64,000 nt of DNA from CAVRXQ01 sp963849105 (GTDB lineage Bacteria > Actinomycetota > Acidimicrobiia > Acidimicrobiales > Bog-793): assembly GCA_963849105.1 (NCBI GenBank), contig CAWKGD010000003.1, positions 558,001 to 622,000 of the forward strand, in the 5' to 3' direction. Numbering within the stretch: position 1 is the stretch's first letter; the number at the start of each line of letters is the position of its first letter. The position numbers and the translations under genes were made by a program. Below the pieces are notes generated by a model that was not told the DNA's origin, made no database searches, and worked only from the letters and a program-made list of their open reading frames with translations. Positions 1 to 8,206 of this stretch are shown here, piece after piece.

Positions 1-373
1 CGACCGCATTTTCGAGGAGGTCCGCGAAGAAGAGCACCGTCGCCACCGGACCCTCGCCGTGGATCAGCTCGGCGCGAGGCTGCACTCGGATCGCGGGGAG
101 ATTGCGGCTCGGCGTGATGCCGACCACGCCATTCGGGTGATCGAGCCGAAAGCGATATCGCCCGAGCCCGTACGGACGGAGCATGAACCCACACCCGCCA
201 AGATCGAACGGAACCGAACACTCTCCACTCTCGGCGAGTTCGCGAGACCTGCCCAAGCGTTCGAGCAATTCGGTAGGGAGGCTTGCCCGGCCAGACAGAT
301 AGACCGCATCGACGCCCGACGCCAGCTCGACCAGCCGACCGCTTGTCCCGCTCCCCTCAACCTCGACTTGCAT
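1..373 (-). CDS. Partial hypothetical protein, element-type (N-terminal 124 residues)
   Basis: An open frame reads from an ATG at 373 off the left edge, so the C-terminal part is missing. The visible protein contains VYLSGRASLP, a conserved-looking LGG.GFMLRPYGLGRYRFRL stretch, GVVGITPS and RVQPRAELIH, with no membrane segment. It lies directly downstream of a small HTH protein (418-795), an arrangement I associate with actinobacterial plasmids and integrative elements, where a protein of this look often sits in the replication/maintenance block. A replication role is possible but not shown. The start fits a leaderless promoter: a TATACT hexamer ends 7 nt before the ATG. Confidence 0.6.
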   Translation of the reverse strand, partial: MQVEVEGSGTSGRLVELASGVDAVYLSGRASLPTELLERLGRSRELAESGECSVPFDLGGCGFMLRPYGLGRYRFRLDHPNGVVGITPSRNLPAIRVQPRAELIHGEGPVATVLFFADLLENAV

Positions 374-375
374 AG

Positions 376-409
376 TTGCGAGTATAAATTACACCTGTGT
401 CACTCGCAA
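376..409 (-). promoter_or_regulatory. Promoter and inverted-repeat operator of the partial gene
   Basis: Arms TTGCGAGT (376-383) and ACTCGCAA (402-409) form a perfect 8-bp inverted repeat. On the minus strand TATACT (386 to 381) ends 7 nt before the ATG at 373, so the transcript would start at or next to the start codon. The GCGAGT half-site overlaps this -10 box. The same half-site lies upstream of the HTH gene at 796-813, which suggests that protein as the binder (inference). Confidence 0.45.
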
Positions 410-417
410 CTCCGCGA

Positions 418-795
418 CTATGGCCTCCGGCCGACCTTCCTGCCAGGCGCCAACCAGTACTCCTTCGGGTCGACTTGGATCCCTGGCATCTCGAACTCGT
501 CGGGGTGTTGGCCGGTCATTCTCCGAAAGCGCGCCACCTTCCGCCAGATCGTCGACTTGTGCATCCCGAATCGTTCAAGCCCTTCGAACCCGCCGTAGAG
601 ATGCCACATGACCCAAAAGCCAATGAGGTCTTCAACGATCTGGCAGGAGAGCGGTTCGACCTTGGGCTCGACAAAAGGAGCGACGTGAGGATAGATCCGC
701 TTGCGAACAACCCCGACGTAGGCCTCCCACGCTTGACGGGCAAGCCCCCTTCCCTCGGGTGTTTCCATCGGATCCGAACGAAAGTCTGGAGTCAT
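418..795 (-). CDS. Small HTH-type DNA-binding protein of a mobile-element family
   Basis: A 125-residue protein. The segment LERFGMHKSTIWRKVARFR looks like a helix-turn-helix, followed by a GQHPDEF turn and a short basic tail. An upstream in-frame extension exists, but the ATG at 795 is preferred because a TATTGT hexamer lies 6 nt before it and an inverted repeat covers the gap. The gene precedes the partial element-type gene by 44 nt and probably regulates itself and that gene through ACTCGC/GCGAGT sites. Small regulators of this kind are typical of actinobacterial integrative plasmids; the exact family is not identified. Confidence 0.6.
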   Translation of the reverse strand: MTPDFRSDPMETPEGRGLARQAWEAYVGVVRKRIYPHVAPFVEPKVEPLSCQIVEDLIGFWVMWHLYGGFEGLERFGMHKSTIWRKVARFRRMTGQHPDEFEMPGIQVDPKEYWLAPGRKVGRRP

Positions 796-813
796 ACTCG
801 CACAATAGCGAGT
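796..813 (-). promoter_or_regulatory. Palindromic operator over a leaderless promoter
   Basis: ACTCGC-ACAATA-GCGAGT is a perfect inverted repeat with 6-bp arms, directly abutting the ATG of the HTH gene. Its centre, read on the minus strand, is a TATTGT -10-like hexamer. This is an autoregulation geometry; the half-site is shared with the operator at 376-409. Confidence 0.45.
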
Positions 814-856
814 GTGTCGACCGTTCCAGCTGACCCGATGGGGGAGTGCAACCAGG

Positions 857-977
857 AACCGGCTGCGCCGGTTTCGCTTCCATTGTCCCGACGACAATCA
901 CCGGGCCAGTCAAGGCTTCCCCTACGGGCAACCTCCGGTCGGCCTTGACAGCCCTGACGGTCTGCATCGAAACAGAC
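857..977. repeat. Cluster of short perfect hairpins in non-coding DNA
   Basis: Between the HTH gene and the membrane protein at 1036 there is no convincing gene. The stretch holds AACCGG-5 nt-CCGGTT (857-873), ATTGTC-5 nt-GACAAT (882-898) and GTCTG-8 nt-CAGAC (960-977). Such clusters occur at plasmid origins, oriT sites and attachment sites, but none can be assigned here. Confidence 0.3.
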
Positions 978-1035
978 GGCTGTCGAAAGGCGTCTCTACG
1001 CTCGGGGCACCGGCCCCAGGGCGTAGGAGGGTTTC

Positions 1036-1800
1036 ATGGATTCGCACCTCGGAACGTGGCAGCGCGACTGGCGCCGATTCGGAGCAGGCGTGATGGGTGG
1101 CGCGCTAGTACTCGGGGTTGGTTGGTTCAATGTCTCGCGTACCTTCATTTCAGCGGGTCCAAATGGGACGCTTGTCCATCCGTCGCCTCTCACGCTGGTG
1201 TTCTGGTTACTCCTCGCGGGTGCAGCGCTCGGCCTCTGGATTTACCTATCGACATACATCGATCTCCCTTGGTTCGGCAAACTCGCCGCAAAGGAACTGG
1301 ACCGCGTCCAACGCGATGAGTCGATCGAGTACGCATTGACCTGCACGGGATTCCACGATTTCGATGTGCAGGTTTGGGGTAAAAAGGGTTTCCGGCTGAT
1401 CAATCTTCAAGCCGAAATCTACAATGGCAGTGGCGAGGTAATTGAATACGAGTTTCTCGATGATTCCGTCACGTTTGAGAGTTACCAAAACGAGGCTGCC
1501 GTTATAGGACTGAAGAAGTCACGTATTCTGCCGAACCGCAGCTTCTCGTACATGCTACCCGTCGTGCACGTGCCGCTTGACCGGGAGCAATTCGCGGGTG
1601 GAGATGAGTATTCGGGCGAGATCGAATTTCGGATCAAATACAGGCACATAAAGGGAAGCAGAACTCGCCTCTCGCACTACAAGGTCACCTACAGCATAAC
1701 TGTGAGAGACGACGGAGCCATAAATCTTTACTGGTACTTCCTCATCGACGACGACGATTGGGATGATGCCGTGGCGGTTGCGGCGGGAGTAGCTGCCTAG
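1036..1800 (+). CDS. Hypothetical membrane protein with a cytoplasmic beta-rich domain
   Basis: 254 residues. Two hydrophobic segments lie at about residues 17-35 and 50-72; the remainder is soluble and rich in alternating hydrophobic residues (FDVQVWG, LINLQAEIYN, EIEFRIKYRH), suggesting a beta-sandwich-like domain. The C-terminal part has an acidic IDDDDWDDA run. A strong ribosome site (TAGGAGGG, 4 nt spacing) fixes the ATG. Base composition is lower in G+C than the neighbours, which fits recent transfer. No family recognised. Confidence 0.6.
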   Translation: MDSHLGTWQRDWRRFGAGVMGGALVLGVGWFNVSRTFISAGPNGTLVHPSPLTLVFWLLLAGAALGLWIYLSTYIDLPWFGKLAAKELDRVQRDESIEYALTCTGFHDFDVQVWGKKGFRLINLQAEIYNGSGEVIEYEFLDDSVTFESYQNEAAVIGLKKSRILPNRSFSYMLPVVHVPLDREQFAGGDEYSGEIEFRIKYRHIKGSRTRLSHYKVTYSITVRDDGAINLYWYFLIDDDDWDDAVAVAAGVAA

Positions 1801-1923
1801 TGGTAACCCGACCGCCGATCGTGCTTCGGTGCGGCAGGGATTACTTCTTTCGAGTCTGACAAACGATGAGGGTGATGCAGTTTGCGGGTGCTGTGTTACA
1901 GGGAGCGCACCCGCGGAGCAGAT

Positions 1924-3138
1924 TCAGGCGTCACCGGTTGTCGGCGCGATCGATCGGTGATGGATAACCGACACGTCCTCCGCTCCGAGAGCTTCCTCCT
2001 CCTCGACGTCGATCGCCACGATTGGTTGAAGAAACTTTTGGGCGATCACGGTGGGAACGAACGCTGAGAGAATCACAACAGTGATCAATTCCGTGTACTG
2101 ACTCTCGCTGATCAAGTGGTGGGTCAGGCCGAAAAGCGCAGAGATGGACCCGAACGTGAGGCCCGTCGCCATTAGCAGAGTCGTATACGCCCGTTCACGT
2201 CGAGGGAGCTTGGCTGCGGTAGTGGCGGGCCAGACGCCGAGGAACTTGGCACTGATCTTCACAAGCAAGAGGACCGCTATTACCCCCGCTCCGGTGACGA
2301 GGGCCTTGGCGTTGATGAGGAGACCCGCGTGCAAGAAGAAGAACGGGGTGAGCAGCGCGAACGCGATGGCCCGCATCCGATCCATGAGGACGCGGTCGTG
2401 AAGGAACACCCCGGCGATGACCAGTCCGACCACGTAAGCCGGAAGCACCGCTTCGCTTCCGGCCCGATCGGCCAGGCCGCCAAGGCCCAAGAGAACGACA
2501 AGAAGGAACTTGATGTCCGGTTCGCTCACCCGGTGCCCGATCTTCGCGACGACCCAACGGGTGAGGCTTGGGAGCACGACGACTGCCGCCAGGCTGACCA
2601 CGACGAACACGACAAGCAACCAGCCGTAGTTCGCAAAAAGCCCCCCAAGAGCGAGCACCGTCCCCAGATCGGTGACGAAGCAGGCCGCCAGGATGAGCTT
2701 TCCGATGTCGTGACGATTCAATCCGGTTTCAACCATCACCGCGTAGACGACGGCCACCGACGTGGTGCTAAGTGCGACGCCACCGATCTCCGCCGCGTGA
2801 AACCGCCAATCGAGCCCCCAGCGACAGAACGAGAACGCGCCGAGGAGCGGCAAGAGGAACGACACGAACCCAATCGCCACGCTCGCCCTCCAGTTCTTGC
2901 GGAGCGACACCGGGTCGATCTCGGCTCCGGCGAGGAAGGTGAGGATCACCGATCCGAGACTCGCCAAGAAGGTCGTGTACGCGGTCTGGGCGACATGTTC
3001 TTTGATGCCCGGGATGTTCCCTGCCAGCGCCCCGAGGACGATCTCGACGAGCGCGACCGGTATGGCGATGCGAATGCTGATGAGGGAGGCAAGTAAAGCC
3101 AGCCCGAGCCAAATCGCCGCCACGAAGTAGAGGTTCAT
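1924..3138 (-). CDS. Monovalent cation:proton antiporter (CPA2 / KefB-like)
   Basis: 404 residues, almost entirely membrane-embedded with about 11-12 helices, as expected for the transport domain of CPA2 antiporters. Visible features include FLAGAEIDP in the region of the family's transport helix and a glycine-rich stretch near ALSTTSVAVVYAVMVETGLN. There is no RCK (TrkA-N) extension; the tail is short and acidic (VEEEEALG). The ATG at 3138 is chosen over an ATG 15 nt upstream because GGAGGAG lies 5-6 nt before it. It is the first of several K+/Na+-related genes up to 15 kb. Ion specificity cannot be read from sequence. Confidence 0.8.
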   Translation of the reverse strand: MNLYFVAAIWLGLALLASLISIRIAIPVALVEIVLGALAGNIPGIKEHVAQTAYTTFLASLGSVILTFLAGAEIDPVSLRKNWRASVAIGFVSFLLPLLGAFSFCRWGLDWRFHAAEIGGVALSTTSVAVVYAVMVETGLNRHDIGKLILAACFVTDLGTVLALGGLFANYGWLLVVFVVVSLAAVVVLPSLTRWVVAKIGHRVSEPDIKFLLVVLLGLGGLADRAGSEAVLPAYVVGLVIAGVFLHDRVLMDRMRAIAFALLTPFFFLHAGLLINAKALVTGAGVIAVLLLVKISAKFLGVWPATTAAKLPRRERAYTTLLMATGLTFGSISALFGLTHHLISESQYTELITVVILSAFVPTVIAQKFLQPIVAIDVEEEEALGAEDVSVIHHRSIAPTTGDA

Positions 3139-3153
3139 CGCTCCTCCTGCCAT

Positions 3154-3623
3154 ATGTGGTCTGGTAGGAGACCGACAACCGGCCCCACCAGAACGTGTTG
3201 GTCCTGGCAGAAGCCATCAGCCGTCGGGCGGTTCGGGTCGCGTGACCCACCGGAGCTTCATCCGGTATGCACGAACGCTAACCGGTGATCACCTCGCGTG
3301 TCCCATACTCCAATCGATCGCGGGTGCCCTTGGTGAAGTCGGCGAAAGAAGCATTCGCGCGCCGGGTCCACCCCACGGTTCGAGTCGCCAGTCGGAGATT
3401 GTGGAAGTCGGCCCTCCGACACCGCTATCTCATGAACTCACAAACCCCCTCCGGAACCGTGGTTGAGCTGCACTGATGGGATGATCAGGTAGTCTCGGCC
3501 GGCTCCCGCGACGGTCGAGCGAAGCTCCGATGAGGGACTTCGGACTCTCATCCCGCCACCTCATCGCGCCGTTAGTACCCGGTGATCGAAGTCTTCCAAG
3601 CGGTTCCGTAGGGGGCTGCGCCG
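3154..3623. other. Intergenic stretch without a recognisable gene
   Basis: No reading frame here looks like a protein. The stretch contains one copy of the dispersed hairpin repeat (3391-3420) and must hold the promoters of the antiporter and of the GGDEF/HD-GYP gene; no clear promoter hexamers were seen. Confidence 0.5.
3391..3420. repeat. Dispersed hairpin repeat, copy 1
   Basis: GTCGGAG (3391-3397) and CTCCGAC (3414-3420) are perfect 7-bp arms around a 16-nt loop. The surrounding block of about 40 bp (3384-3423) is nearly identical to 55228-55266, including the loop start ATTGTGGA. Confidence 0.6.
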
Positions 3624-5840
3624 ATGTCGCGCGACCTATCTCCGGTGACCGTGCCGCCTCACAGTCCTCAGGACGATTTTCGGTATTGGCGGTCATACCT
3701 GCGCCTGACTCTCACCGTGCTCGCCGGTGAGAGCGTTGTCGTGCTCGTCTACTTCATTTTGCAGTCCGTCGAACCGCACCGGATTCTGCGCGTCGTTCTC
3801 GCGTCCATCACGGCTCTCTTGGCGACCGGTGCGGCCTTTGTCGCCGGGTTCATTGCACGACAGACGTGGAGACCCCTATTCTCCCTCGGCGCCACCCTTT
3901 CTTCCGGGGCCGTTTTAACTGCATGCATCGTGCTCGGACGGGGACTTGAAAGCTCGCTGACTTATCTTTTGGTTCTTCCGATCGCGAGCGCGGCCCTCGC
4001 CCTTTCGGTTCGCGCCGTGCGCATCTGCGCGCTCGTCGGCCTCACCGAACTTGTCCTGATCGCCCTCTCCGATCCTCGGAGCGAACAGTCGATAGCCAAT
4101 CTGACGATGCTTGTGGCATCCGTTGTCGGGATGGTCGTTTTGGCGAGTGGATGGGTATCCACTCGAACGCGTCTTCAAGTGGAGGAAGCAAGTCTTTTCG
4201 CGGATGTTTATCGACTGTCGGAGACCGACTCGCTGACCGGCCTTCTCAACCACGGAGCGTTCTTTCGGCGTTTCGGCGACGAGATCGATCGCTCATTAAG
4301 AAACAGCGAACCCCTGAGTCTCTTGGTTTTGGACGTCGATTTGTTCAAGGCTTTCAACGACCAGCATGGACACCTCGGCGGTGACGACGCGCTGGAATTG
4401 ATCGGATCGGTCATGAAGCACACAAGCCGGAGCTTTGACGTGGCCGGACGAGTTGGAGGGGACGAGTTCGCCGTCATCCTTCCGGCGACAACCTTGGACG
4501 AAGCAGGCCGGGTCGCAAAGCGGATGTCCGAAGCGTTGGAACGACCTGATGGTATCGATGTCACTGTGAGCATTGGTTATGCAGAGCTGGATTGGCAACA
4601 ACCAACCCTGGAACGTCTCTTTCGTGACGCCGACGCGGCGTTGTATTTCGCGAAGGCCTCTGGACGCGATTGCATTTCCACCCCTCAGACCTCGACGCGT
4701 TCTGTTGGGACGAGACGGAACGCGAAACCTGTCGATGGCATCTGGGACGCCGACCGTGAGCTCCTCGAGGAGAGATTGCGCGAGGCAAGTCGAGAGACGG
4801 CCCAGACTCTCGCTGTGATTGATGCCCTACAGAAGACCTCGGCGGTCGGCTTTGGAGTCGTCGATCGCGATTACAGGTACATTCGGCTCAACCAAATGCT
4901 GGCGGGGGTGCACGGGGGGACGATCGAAGACCAGATTGGCCGGACCGTGGCCGAGACGGTTCCTGGCCTCTGGCCCGCCTTAGAGCCGATGTATCGGGCA
5001 CTCCTCGACACTGGTGAGGCGGTTCTCAATCAAGAGGTGTCAGGAGAGGTCGCCTCGGAGCCCGGTGCCCGCCGTTACTACCTGTCGAACTTCTACCCGA
5101 TACGCGAACATGGAGAGGTCATCGCCATTGGCATCGTCGCGATCGACATCACGGCTCAGAAACGATTGGAACAGAACGAAATCGCTCTCAGGGATTCGGT
5201 CGTTTCCGCACTTGTTGCCGCGAGTGAATTGCGCGATCCCTACACGACGGGGCACCAGGACCGAGTCTCAGAGATTGCGGTCGCGATCGCCACAGCCCTC
5301 GGACTTGAAGCCGCTGAGATCGACACCATCGGTCTCGCAGCAAAGCTCCACGATATTGGAAAGCTCGCGATCCCTGCGGAACTTCTCACCCGACCGGGTC
5401 GATTGAACGACGCAGAGATGGAACTGGTCCGTGGACACACGAAGGCCGGCTACGAGGTACTTGGGCAAGTTGGCATTCCTGAACCGCTGCGTGTCATGGT
5501 CCTGCAGCACCACGAACGACTTGATGGATCTGGCTATCCGTTCGGCCTCTGCGGCAACGAGATATCCCTTGGTGCCCGAATCATCGCTGTGGCTGACGTA
5601 TTCGACGCGATGGCCTCAAATAGAACGTACCGCAGCGCCTTAAGTCTCGAGGTGATTGAAAAGGAGCTTTCGGCGGGCTCAGGAAGGCTTTTTGATCCGG
5701 AGGTCGTGCAAGCCTGCATCGGGCTCATGCGTGCTGGTCGCCTATCGAAGGATCGCGATATAGAGATCTCGCTTGAGGCAGTGCCCGAGGTCTTCCCGCA
5801 TGAGCTCATCGGAATGGACGACGACCGGTTCGTATCATGA
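3624..5840 (+). CDS. Membrane GGDEF-PAS-HD-GYP cyclic-di-GMP enzyme
   Basis: 738 residues. About six membrane helices (residues 25-178) precede a GGDEF domain (about 195-350) with intact GGDEF at 278-282 and an RxxD inhibitory site at 269-272, five residues upstream as in feedback-controlled cyclases. A PAS-like domain follows (about 400-512), then an HD-GYP domain (about 520-715) with H544, HD at 576-577, H605, HH at 629-630 and GYP at 637-639. Both the synthesising and the degrading domain carry their signature residues, so the protein is probably bifunctional or switches between activities. It stands alone between the antiporter and the recombinase remnant. Confidence 0.85.
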   Translation: MSRDLSPVTVPPHSPQDDFRYWRSYLRLTLTVLAGESVVVLVYFILQSVEPHRILRVVLASITALLATGAAFVAGFIARQTWRPLFSLGATLSSGAVLTACIVLGRGLESSLTYLLVLPIASAALALSVRAVRICALVGLTELVLIALSDPRSEQSIANLTMLVASVVGMVVLASGWVSTRTRLQVEEASLFADVYRLSETDSLTGLLNHGAFFRRFGDEIDRSLRNSEPLSLLVLDVDLFKAFNDQHGHLGGDDALELIGSVMKHTSRSFDVAGRVGGDEFAVILPATTLDEAGRVAKRMSEALERPDGIDVTVSIGYAELDWQQPTLERLFRDADAALYFAKASGRDCISTPQTSTRSVGTRRNAKPVDGIWDADRELLEERLREASRETAQTLAVIDALQKTSAVGFGVVDRDYRYIRLNQMLAGVHGGTIEDQIGRTVAETVPGLWPALEPMYRALLDTGEAVLNQEVSGEVASEPGARRYYLSNFYPIREHGEVIAIGIVAIDITAQKRLEQNEIALRDSVVSALVAASELRDPYTTGHQDRVSEIAVAIATALGLEAAEIDTIGLAAKLHDIGKLAIPAELLTRPGRLNDAEMELVRGHTKAGYEVLGQVGIPEPLRVMVLQHHERLDGSGYPFGLCGNEISLGARIIAVADVFDAMASNRTYRSALSLEVIEKELSAGSGRLFDPEVVQACIGLMRAGRLSKDRDIEISLEAVPEVFPHELIGMDDDRFVS

Positions 5841-5889
5841 ACCTGGCTCGTGCGGCGCTCTCGCCCAGCTGTTGACGAGCACTGTCGAG

Positions 5890-6771
5890 CTACCACCGCT
5901 TGGCCCAGGGTCGGACGCGCCAGTCGCAGAATGTTGACGTCAGCCCTCCGACACCACACGGTGTACACGGCCCTGCCGCCACGCTAACGATGCGTTGGTG
6001 CGGGTCGTAATAGACCTGCACCCCCAACTCGCGGTAGACCTCAGCCTTGTCCTTCGGGTCCGCTGTCGCGAGCACGCCAGCGACGTCTTTGAGCTTCAGC
6101 ACGAGCTTGCGGATCTGACCTTTCGTGAGCTTGTCGCTCGGGGTAGCGGTGCCAAGTTCGTGCTCGGCACGCAGACGATCAGCCTGGACTTCCGCCATCC
6201 AGCCGGTGACGACGGTCACATCGGCGCCAGCGTCTAACGCCTTGCGGTACTGCTCGAGCCGCTGATCGCAGTCGGCGATCTTGCGTTTCGCGGCCTCAGC
6301 GCGAGCCTCCGTCCCATCGTCAGGACCTCCGACCGCTGCCAATGCTTCGCATGTCGAATCAAGGTTCGCATCGTCGAATAGTCGGGCAATCCACGCGTCA
6401 AGATGAGGGACGATCGCGTCCTCGCGGACGTTCACGCTGCGCGGATGGTCGACATCGGCGGTAAGCGCGTACTCGCGCGAGTACAGACAGCGGTAACGCC
6501 GGGTGTCATGCGCTGTGGCGCCTTGCATCCGCCTTCCACAGATAGCGCAGTGGACCAGTCCGCTAAGGGGGTAATAGCGACCCGCGACCCGGCCCTTCAT
6601 CGGTGCGGGACGGTGCACCCCAGCCGTCATTTGCGCCTGCACCTTTGCGAAGTCCTCGGAGCTGACGAGCGGCTCATGCGCGTGCTCGGCCGACCATATC
6701 CAGGAGGACCGATCGTTCCAGCGAAGCTTTGTTTCGTGCCCGGCTGCCACGTCCTCAACATCAAGCAGCAC
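5890..6771 (-). pseudogene. Large serine recombinase, C-terminal fragment
   Basis: 293 residues remain. They match the recombinase domain (EDFAKVQAQM), the zinc ribbon (CAICGRRM with a further Cys in YRCLYS) and the following coiled-coil region of large serine integrases. The N-terminal catalytic resolvase domain is gone: the frame is cut at the stop codon of the RCK gene (6793), with GTG at 6771 the first possible start. The 3' end contains a copy of the dispersed hairpin repeat (5923-5952). It is therefore a dead remnant of an integrase and a sign of element insertion next to the RCK genes. Confidence 0.75.
5923..5952. repeat. Dispersed hairpin repeat, copy 2 (imperfect)
   Basis: Arms GTCGCAG (5923-5929) and CTCCGAC (5946-5952) pair with one mismatch around a 16-nt loop, and the flanks (CGCC before, ACC after) match the other copies. 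It overlaps the 3' end of the recombinase remnant. Confidence 0.5.
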
Positions 6772-6792
6772 CTCGGCGGGAGCGTGAGATGC

Positions 6793-7455
6793 TTACGGTC
6801 CGACGAGGAAGCGTCTCACGGTTTCTTCCGAGTCGCCGCTTGTAATGAGCAGGACTTCGTCGCCATCGGCGAGGACAGTCTCAGAATGCGGCGCAAGCAC
6901 GCGTCGCTCACGAACGACGGCGACGATTGCTGCCTCGCGAGGCATCTCCAAGTCGGCGATCGCGATGCCGGCCGCGGGAGATCCGGCGGCGAGGGTCACC
7001 TCGACGAGCTGTGAAGTTCCGCCCCCGAATTGCAGCAATCGCACGAGCGATCCGACGGTCACAGCCTCTTCGACGAGCGAGGTGAGAAGCTGCGGGGTCG
7101 ACACCGAAATGTCGACCCCCCATGAATCGTCGAAGAGCCACTGGTTCGCCGCATCGTTGACGCGGGCGATGACGCGCGGGACCGCGAACTCCTGCTTCGC
7201 GAGCAAGGAGATGACGAGATTGTCCTCATCGTCCCCCGTTGCCGCGACAGCGACGTCCACTTCAGCCATGCCGGCCGCGTCGAGCGAGTTCATCTCACAT
7301 GCGTCGGCCACCACCCAAGTGATGTCGAGGGTTGGGCGGAGAACCTCGACGAGATCGGGGTCCTTTTCGATCAACAAGACGTCGTGTCCGTTCAGCCGGA
7401 GGTCTCTCGCGATGGCTGTCCCGACGCTCCCCGCGCCAGCGATCGCCACCTTCAC
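6793..7455 (-). CDS. RCK-type potassium-transport regulator (TrkA/CeoC-like)
   Basis: 220 residues: an N-terminal Rossmann NAD-binding domain (VAIAGAGSVGTAIA, then an acidic IEKD after strand 2) and a C-terminal TrkA-C domain (about 140-220). Proteins of this type form the cytoplasmic gating ring of K+ transporters and sense NAD(H) or other nucleotides. The GTG at 7455 overlaps the TGA of the upstream RCK gene by 4 nt, so the two are translationally coupled, as in the mycobacterial ceoB-ceoC pair. No TrkH/KtrB channel gene is seen in the window; the adjacent KimA-like symporter is the candidate partner (inference). Confidence 0.85.
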   Translation of the reverse strand: MKVAIAGAGSVGTAIARDLRLNGHDVLLIEKDPDLVEVLRPTLDITWVVADACEMNSLDAAGMAEVDVAVAATGDDEDNLVISLLAKQEFAVPRVIARVNDAANQWLFDDSWGVDISVSTPQLLTSLVEEAVTVGSLVRLLQFGGGTSQLVEVTLAAGSPAAGIAIADLEMPREAAIVAVVRERRVLAPHSETVLADGDEVLLITSGDSEETVRRFLVGP

Positions 7456-8144
7456 GTCCGCGCCGTCCTCTTGTCGTGCTTGTCGGCCGTAACGACTGGC
7501 GCTTCGAAGAGGCTCTTTAGGGCCTCGTCGGCCCCCTTCGTCACGACGAGATAGAGGACGTCTCCTTCTTGACCGACGAGACCGTTCGTGTCGAGGCGCG
7601 GCTCTCCTGAACGGGTGACGGCGATGAGGCTGAACTTCCCCTTTTGAGAGAGCGAAGCCAGCGGGCGGCCGGCCCAGTTCGAAGGAAGGAATCGTTCGAC
7701 CAGAGCGAACCCGCCGGTCGAATCGGTCCACTCGGCCTTTTCCAAGTCTGGCGTGAGACGCTGCATGACCCGGTCGATCGTCCACGACACCGTCGGAACG
7801 GTGGGTATGCCGAGGCGCTGGTAGATCTCGGCCCGGCGGGGGTCATAGATGCGGGCGACGACGTTCGCGATCCCGTAGTGCTCCCGTGCGATGCGAGCGC
7901 TCAAGATGTTCGAGTTATCGCCGTTCGTCACGGCGGCGAGCCCTTGCGCCCGCGACGCGCCAGCTGCGTCGAGGGCGTCGCGGTTGAAGCCGGACCCGAC
8001 GACCTTCTGTCCGGGCCATTCGGGAGGGAGCCTGCGGAAGGAGCGGGGCGCCTTGTCGATGATCGCGACCGAGTGCCCCCGAGCGTCGAGTCGCACCGCG
8101 AGCCCTGATCCGACCCGCCCACAACCGACCACGACGATGTGCAT
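7452..8144 (-). CDS. RCK-type potassium-transport regulator (TrkA/CeoB-like)
   Basis: 230 residues. The N-terminus HIVVVGCGRVGSGLAVRL is a GxGxxG Rossmann fold and IIDKAP supplies the acidic ribose-binding residue; a TrkA-C-like domain occupies about residues 135-215. The ATG at 8144 begins the conserved fold; an ATG three codons upstream is possible. The gene is first in a two-gene operon and is divergent from the KimA-like symporter with a 62-bp gap. The same gene order (APC permease next to two Trk proteins) is known from Mycobacterium tuberculosis Rv2690c-Rv2692. Confidence 0.85.
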   Translation of the reverse strand: MHIVVVGCGRVGSGLAVRLDARGHSVAIIDKAPRSFRRLPPEWPGQKVVGSGFNRDALDAAGASRAQGLAAVTNGDNSNILSARIAREHYGIANVVARIYDPRRAEIYQRLGIPTVPTVSWTIDRVMQRLTPDLEKAEWTDSTGGFALVERFLPSNWAGRPLASLSQKGKFSLIAVTRSGEPRLDTNGLVGQEGDVLYLVVTKGADEALKSLFEAPVVTADKHDKRTART

Positions 8145-8206
8145 CCCCACCATGCAACTCGGCTGGGAGTCACCAGACAATTCGGAACTTGTGATTACCT
8201 GAGCGA

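Noticed and set aside
64..360. 98-codon minus-strand frame overlapping the partial gene at the left edge
   Set aside because: The other frame on the same strand has protein-like composition, a promoter and continues off the edge.
3377..3423. Possible tRNA T-arm around GGTTCGAGTC
   Set aside because: No matching T-stem or acceptor stem; the block is better explained by the hairpin repeat seen again at 55 kb.
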